From: Microscillaceae bacterium | GTDB taxonomy: Bacteria; Bacteroidota; Bacteroidia; Cytophagales; Microscillaceae | Reading direction: 5' to 3' | DNA length: 11,390 nucleotides | Assembly (NCBI GenBank): GCA_003449595.1 | Contig: DMHB01000212.1 | Location: 1-11,390 of the forward strand | Part shown: piece after piece, positions 7,801 to 11,390 of the stretch | How the letters are laid out: each line of letters starts with the position of its first letter | Position numbering within the stretch: position 1 is the stretch's first letter | Translations under genes and position numbers: made by a program | The notes under the pieces: model-generated | Told to the model about the DNA's origin: nothing | Database searches by the model: none | What the model saw: the letters and a program-made list of their open reading frames with translations, nothing else

Positions 7801-9820
7801 GTTGGCAGCCATTGGCCAACATCAGCGGGTACTTGCCTTTGTTGCGGTAGCCTTGGATGTCGTCGGAAGCAAACCCAATTTCTATGTCGGTAAACTCACG
7901 GGTCGAGTGGCCATAAAACGTAACCAGGCCCGTGCCTTGGTTTACCTCGTTGGCTATGTTGATCAGCTCAACAGTGCCTGCGGTGCGTTTGCTGAGTGTT
8001 TTGGTGATGGCACGCATAAAATTCCCTTGGGCAATACCCGCCAACAGGTCGATGTATTGCTTAAAAGTGGTTTGTTCCGCCAAGGAGGTTCCTCCACTGA
8101 GCAGCACAAAGTTTTTTTTCCAAAGGGTGTTACCTGTGGCTTCGTGTTCGCGCACTTTGTTGAGGTAGTTGAGCACTTCTTGAGGTTGGCTTACGCTGAG
8201 GCGACCGGTGGGGATGGCCGGGACTACAAACTGCGAAGGAACCAGCCCGGAAGAAAAGACTATGTCGGAAGGCGGCCAACCCCCTGTGGGGACTAAATCC
8301 AAGGCTTGGGCAGCAGCGTTCTGGCGGATATTCAAGCCATTGAAGCGGTCAGGTAAGCACACCGATTGGCCAATTAAAAACATAAACCGAGGGCTGCCAT
8401 TCTGGTACAAAAACCGAACAAGGTTGCGAATGGCCAACGGGGTGCGTTCGCCATAGCTAAATTGATTGTAAACCACATCGATGTCCATCAGCAAAGGCAC
8501 ATAGCCACCCCCCAACGAAGAAGCGCGGTAGTTGGCGTATTCTTGGACAGGGTCGGGCGAACCAGCCACCGGGCGACGAAGCTGCTTGTGCGAAACGATT
8601 AAATAATTCACACTGGCCGGGTTGAAAGGGGTAAAGTTTATCGGCGTGATGCTGGACGGAGTAATAAAAGTAGCAGCATTGTAAACATACAGCCGTCTCC
8701 CCGTCAGGGCATTGTTGATAGTAGGCGAAATCAGCCCGGGCGAGGCGCTGTAGGCGATGTTGACCAAGTTGTTACGGTCGGTGATGTCATACACTATCGG
8801 GTTGGCCGGTGGGTTGGCTATGGGCAGCGTGGCGGTGGTCGAGGCGGTGGCGCGGGTGATGAAATATTGCGCATTGGCTGTGCCCATATTCAGCGTTTGC
8901 GGATAACGCAACCGTATATAAGCAATGCCAATCAGCCCACTGGCACAAGCCACACGCACCACTACTTGGCTGCCACTATTGATAAAACTAACCGGCACCG
9001 GCTGTGTGAGTACGCCCCGCGCAGCAAACGAATAGCTGATGGTGCCGACTGCATTGAGCGATGAAGTAGAATTGCCAATCGAAATATTGGCTACTTGATT
9101 GAAGGTAAAAGCACTGCTCACAATACCCACTTCAAGCGTAGCATTGACCCCGGGAGGGGCTGCTATGTTGCTAATATTCAGTACTATATCGCGCGAAGTA
9201 CCTCCCGAAAATCCTGCACCAGCCCAACCTTCGCCGTTGTCAAATTCGCTGAAAAAAGTTTCCAAAGGCCCGCCCACTTGGTAGTTTTGGCCGCTGTAAT
9301 ACGTATCTGAAAACACCTGCACCACTTCTTGAAAGTGGTAGGTTTCGGCTGTGGTGGGTGTACCATTGAAGGTAGGAATGCGTTTACCGGCCACACTGTT
9401 GGACCAAGTGAAGAAACAGGCGGTCGTATCGGAATACAAATTGTAGTAGCGATTTACCTGCATCGATGGGTTGATGTAGAGCGCGGTGTCTAACTTGCCA
9501 TCGTTGCCTTCGGCATAAAATTCAAGGTAGTCGGTCGGGTCAAAAGCGCCGTCGCCCTCTCCGGCAACGAGGATGGCTTGCTCAACACCCCTGAAAAATA
9601 CCTGAAACCGTTGCGGATTGATAGCCCCCACCGGCACACCGGCTGCTTGGAGTTGCGCATAACTCAGGCGGTGGACGCCTCGCTGCACAATGGGAATTTT
9701 ATAGTAAGATTGGCTGAAGTTGATCCACTCGTTGCCATAGTTTTGAGCCGTGGCCGGAGTCAACAGCCCTACGGTCATCAACCAAAAAAGAATATTGCTG
9801 ACAAACTTATTGATGCTCAT
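4820..9820 (-). CDS. porU2: PorU2-like type IX secretion system C25 peptidase (putative sortase)
   Basis: A giant (1666 residues) exported peptidase C25 protein related to PorU, the T9SS enzyme that removes C-terminal signals from cargo and links the cargo to the surface. Seen in order: signal peptide 1-25 (cut likely at TPATA/Q); a PorU-type N-terminal region (about 36-130, with YKIPIVQRGVHRL and DYLEFYAEGNDG); a C25 gingipain-like domain (about 404-772), with catalytic His638 in YGHST and Cys672 in ANGCQLA, ending in LLQGDPAVRF; a CARDB-like beta domain (about 776-895); an Fn3-like domain (about 906-1003); a segment resembling the ILEI/PANDER fold (about 1060-1185); more beta domains (about 1314-1545) with a CxxC pair at 1484/1487; and a T9SS type-A-like C-terminal domain (about 1555-1666) with YPNPF, WDGRDEFGDVLANGVYLY and terminal KLYILR. 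P. gingivalis PorU is about 1160 residues, so this is a longer paralogue, the type labelled PorU2. Its ATG overlaps the porV2 stop by four bases. Sortase activity is inferred; C25 membership is firm. Confidence 0.9.
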   Translation of the reverse strand: MSINKFVSNILFWLMTVGLLTPATAQNYGNEWINFSQSYYKIPIVQRGVHRLSYAQLQAAGVPVGAINPQRFQVFFRGVEQAILVAGEGDGAFDPTDYLEFYAEGNDGKLDTALYINPSMQVNRYYNLYSDTTACFFTWSNSVAGKRIPTFNGTPTTAETYHFQEVVQVFSDTYYSGQNYQVGGPLETFFSEFDNGEGWAGAGFSGGTSRDIVLNISNIAAPPGVNATLEVGIVSSAFTFNQVANISIGNSTSSLNAVGTISYSFAARGVLTQPVPVSFINSGSQVVVRVACASGLIGIAYIRLRYPQTLNMGTANAQYFITRATASTTATLPIANPPANPIVYDITDRNNLVNIAYSASPGLISPTINNALTGRRLYVYNAATFITPSSITPINFTPFNPASVNYLIVSHKQLRRPVAGSPDPVQEYANYRASSLGGGYVPLLMDIDVVYNQFSYGERTPLAIRNLVRFLYQNGSPRFMFLIGQSVCLPDRFNGLNIRQNAAAQALDLVPTGGWPPSDIVFSSGLVPSQFVVPAIPTGRLSVSQPQEVLNYLNKVREHEATGNTLWKKNFVLLSGGTSLAEQTTFKQYIDLLAGIAQGNFMRAITKTLSKRTAGTVELINIANEVNQGTGLVTFYGHSTREFTDIEIGFASDDIQGYRNKGKYPLMLANGCQLASIFYGAGTTLSEDWLKTPDRGALGFIAHTYIGYSLPLIRYSSRFFQVAYTDLNFLGQPIGTVQQELMRRYVGVFDQVEQTNIQQMLLQGDPAVRFTPGNRPDYAISGSELYLQAVDANPITATTDSFLVKIPVSNIGIADPAQQSFAVSIRRYFPDGSSALYTGTNDYPAVNYKDTLTFSLRSVQGVNAFGLNTFEVTIDFPNEVVELSKANNVASFDYFFPGVGVNPILPQEFAIVSEQPVALTATASGLQSLENRQIVFEIDTTLNFNSPIKQTQLQPAASVAIWNVTLLSDNSTDSTVYYWRVNFADAASDPNSLWGQSSFVYVRDSPPGWAQVQFPQFLKNQVNLLVRNMATRRLDFQNTLNEIVARTLGSTAVGNVTTDVFLSFNGLPLVFSGRCGNNVMLGTAFRQSNAAPYYVFGNSCGRLPAVTSNFNNTQITGGDVTNFINAVSNGDYVLLFSAGNVQFGTWTPAQRAAFGLIGANTNPFAPLASLVSGAPYIILGRKGAPVATATEIISGNIGNPTSDKISLQTNINIQVSEGTMNSTLIGPATQWRELRNRIQTFANDTYQLDLYGVSLTGQETLLLSNITTNSVNLSGISAQAYPYLRLRLRTSDAVTFTPVQLRNWIVLYDGVPEGFINVDLIGRDRYTISDRQEGDNFTLDFAFQNLSNLPFRDSVLVEYTFSNQTTGRNLTRTAYIKAPAAKEVVRFNLPIDTRGMAGQNQLRVFVNPRLQPEAYYENNILQVNFNVIRDNRNPTLEVAFDGRQIMDGEIVSPSPLISIRLRDDNRFLVLQDTTAVNIGLKRPCATCSFETITLSNPDVRWTSANGITEVNYNPKNLTDGIYTLRVQGKDASGNLSAVTPYQINFEVINESTVTNFFPYPNPFSSSTRFVFTLTGNEVPTRIKIQIMTVTGKVVREITQDELGPVRIGNNLSEYAWDGRDEFGDVLANGVYLYRVLLEGTTSAMGQRKTAGDKAFIKGYGKLYILR

Positions 9821-10881
9821 AGCCCTACGCGCAAAGAAAATACATTGGAATATAGCGACTCTTGTTGCCCTACGTTGGTCAGGGCATAGTCGATGCTGAA
9901 TTTGCTGATGACCAACCCGATGCCAAAGTTTGGCTGAAAGGAAGTATAGGTTGAATTGTCAAATTTTTTGATGGTTTGGATGTTGTTGACCCCTCCACGC
10001 AGGAATATTTTTTTCAGGTAGTTGAACTCCATTCCAAAAGAAGGATCTAACGAAACAAAAGGAGTTTGGACTACTACGTTGCGCCTGCCGTCAAAAGTGG
10101 TTACAAAATCGATGGCAAACAGCGCCCCAAATTTTTCTGAAAACTTCACCTCACGGGCGATGCCAATGATCAACTTAGGCAAAGTGATTTCGATAGAATT
10201 GCGCGGAATGACGTTGCCGGTCTGGACATACGTCTGGAAAACCAGCTGGGCATTGTGCGACCAAGCGTTGAAAGTGCCCGTAACGTCACGTGCCATCACC
10301 CCGAAATGCCAATTTTTTATTTTGAGCTGCGCACCGGCATCCAAACCAAAACCCCAAGCATTGGCAAAATCACCCACATTCCGGTAAATTACTTTGAAAT
10401 TGGCCCCTAATTTTAGCCCTTTGATGAGGTTGCTTCGGCGTGCATACGAAACCACCATTCCGTAGTCGGCAGCCGAAAAAAAGCGAATGTTGTTATAGTC
10501 CAAACGACCGTTGGCATCATACAAAAAACGGGTATCGGGAATGTCATCTACTCCAAACCGGATGACCGTAGCCGCAATATGGCTTTTGTTGTCCACCGGT
10601 GTTGCAAAGCTGACATAATCATACTTGGCAATGCCTGCAAAGTATTCGGAGTGCATCAGCGAAAACTGGTACTTGTTCTTGATTTCGAGCAGTCCGGCAG
10701 GATTCCAATAGCCTGCGGTTACGTCGTTGGCGATGGCTACTTGTGCGTTCGACATCCCCAGTGCGCGTGCTCCCACACCAATATTCATAAATTCGTTGCT
10801 GTATTTAGGCGCCGTTTGGGCGATGCCTATCGCCGGAAGGCAACCATAGCAAAGAAAAATAAGCAAAAGGCAACGTATCAT
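9817..10881 (-). CDS. porV2: PorV2-like outer-membrane protein of the type IX secretion system
   Basis: A PorV/LptO-family beta-barrel protein of 354 residues. In the canonical T9SS, PorV sits in the outer membrane, collects cargo from the translocon and delivers it to PorU in the attachment complex. Seen: signal peptide 1-21 (cleavage likely at GIA/Q), then the family hallmark N-terminus NIGVGARALGMSNAQVAIANDVTA (within about 32-56) followed by YWNPAGL, and then alternating amphipathic strands rich in Tyr, Phe and Asn that fit an outer-membrane barrel ending in FSLRVGL. The gene immediately precedes porU2 and its TGA overlaps the next ATG (ATGA), which implies translational coupling and a stable partnership of the products. 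For that reason PorV2 is preferred over PorV or PorQ; the barrel alone would not separate them. The 103-base gap upstream is AT-rich but shows no convincing promoter, so read-through from the DUF4350-like gene is possible. Confidence 0.88.
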   Translation of the reverse strand: MIRCLLLIFLCYGCLPAIGIAQTAPKYSNEFMNIGVGARALGMSNAQVAIANDVTAGYWNPAGLLEIKNKYQFSLMHSEYFAGIAKYDYVSFATPVDNKSHIAATVIRFGVDDIPDTRFLYDANGRLDYNNIRFFSAADYGMVVSYARRSNLIKGLKLGANFKVIYRNVGDFANAWGFGLDAGAQLKIKNWHFGVMARDVTGTFNAWSHNAQLVFQTYVQTGNVIPRNSIEITLPKLIIGIAREVKFSEKFGALFAIDFVTTFDGRRNVVVQTPFVSLDPSFGMEFNYLKKIFLRGGVNNIQTIKKFDNSTYTSFQPNFGIGLVISKFSIDYALTNVGQQESLYSNVFSLRVGL

Positions 10882-10984
10882 AAAAATGGGAGATGAGCGC
10901 TTACTGAATAAACAAAAGGCTGAAATTAATTATACTACAACGTTTTTGAAATATTTTTTGCCGAAAATCCGAGGGCACAATTTG

Positions 10985-11390
10985 CTATCTTTTTGTACGA
11001 ATGGCTTGTTTCAACTCTTCCACACTTTGGTTAAACTTCAGCAAGTCTGTTTCACTGATTTGCGAGGCGGTCTCTATACGCTGAATTTGTTGAATAAGTT
11101 GATGAATGGCTTGCGGCGGATGGCCGGTTTTGGCTACCAACAAGCTGGCCAAGTCATTGTCCCATTGTACTTGTCTCAAAAACAAATGCTGGCGCAAGAA
11201 GTCAGCCAGATACAGTATTTTTTTGGTGGCCAAATCTTTGAAGTCGCGCCGCTGAAAATATAACTGGGCAATGGTTTTGGCAAATACCCAGCTGCTGTTT
11301 TCCAAAGGTGGAATGATGGGAATAATCCGCTGTTTGCGACGGCTTGCCACCAACATATACAGAAAAATGCCTGTCAAGGCCATCCAAAAA
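10985..11390 (-). CDS. DUF4350-like membrane protein, C-terminal part (5' end outside window)
   Basis: The reading frame is open to the window edge, so only the last 135 or so codons are present. Seen: a hydrophobic helix at the visible start (FWMALTGIFLYMLVASRR), a basic stop-transfer RRKQR, a proline-rich IIPIIPPLENSS, and then a helical cytoplasmic tail with the stretches AQLYFQRRDFKDLATKK and ILYLADFLRQ. This order of last helix, R/K cluster, IP-P-x-N and LYFQR matches the C-terminus of DUF4350 proteins of Bacteroidota as I remember them. DUF4350 proteins usually sit in clusters with a MoxR ATPase, DUF58 and other membrane proteins; whether that holds here lies off-window. The gene ends 103 bases before porV2 on the same strand. 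The function is unknown, and the internal ATG at 11383 is not a likely start because it falls inside the membrane helix. Confidence 0.68.
   Translation of the reverse strand, partial: FWMALTGIFLYMLVASRRKQRIIPIIPPLENSSWVFAKTIAQLYFQRRDFKDLATKKILYLADFLRQHLFLRQVQWDNDLASLLVAKTGHPPQAIHQLIQQIQRIETASQISETDLLKFNQSVEELKQAIRTKR

Noticed and set aside
4820..9820. Possibility that the 1666-residue porU2 is a fusion or contains a frameshift
   Set aside because: The frame is continuous from signal peptide to KLYILR, with domains in an order that fits long PorU2 proteins, so no break or fusion needs to be assumed.
10882..10984. Promoter for porV2 (a TATAAT-like string and a TTG-N17-GCCTTTTG pair on the - strand)
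   Set aside because: The -7 part has only the TTTG half of the consensus and the TATAAT is not paired with a -35, so a real promoter cannot be told from AT-rich chance.
10886..11263. 125-residue + strand frame opposite the DUF4350-like gene
   Set aside because: The - strand frame has a coherent helix, basic stop-transfer and family-like tail, while the + frame has none and crosses an intergenic gap.

Overview
The window looks like chromosomal DNA of a Bacteroidota bacterium, probably of the Cytophagales type. Three things point there: a type IX secretion system (T9SS) gene pair (a PorV-family barrel protein and a very large C25-peptidase PorU-like protein); a DUF7935-like and a DUF4350-like protein, families I know mainly from this phylum; and AT-rich gene starts without Shine-Dalgarno sequences, with one promoter of the TTG-N17-TAnnTTTG kind. 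No rRNA, tRNA, CRISPR array, insertion sequence or phage gene was seen. The region reads as ordinary genome backbone with a few unusual proteins.

Left half, + strand. A probable terminator of an off-window gene (22-50) is followed at once by a candidate promoter (48-76) and a two-gene metal-uptake operon: a TroA-type substrate-binding lipoprotein (125-1057) and its ABC ATPase (1064-1837). The membrane permease expected in such an operon is absent. After an 89-base gap come a membrane-anchored coiled-coil protein of the DUF7935 kind (1927-2469) and, 8 bases later, an asparagine synthase (glutamine-hydrolysing) with an atypical synthetase signature (2478-4289). A small four-helix membrane protein (4368-4736) ends the rightward set.

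Right half, - strand. The convergent junction (4737-4819) holds two inverted repeats. Then, read leftwards, come the 3' end of a DUF4350-like membrane protein (10985 to the window edge), a PorV2-like outer-membrane protein (9817-10881) and a 1666-residue PorU2-like C25 peptidase (4820-9820). The last two overlap by ATGA, so they are very probably translated together. By analogy with the PorU/PorV attachment complex of the canonical T9SS they probably form a second, paralogous surface-attachment or sorting pair.

The best candidate for new biology is the PorU2 protein. It keeps the C25 His and Cys, but has about 900 residues after the peptidase domain. These include CARDB/Fn3-like beta domains, a segment that resembles the eukaryotic ILEI/PANDER (FAM3) fold, and its own T9SS type-A-like C-terminal domain.
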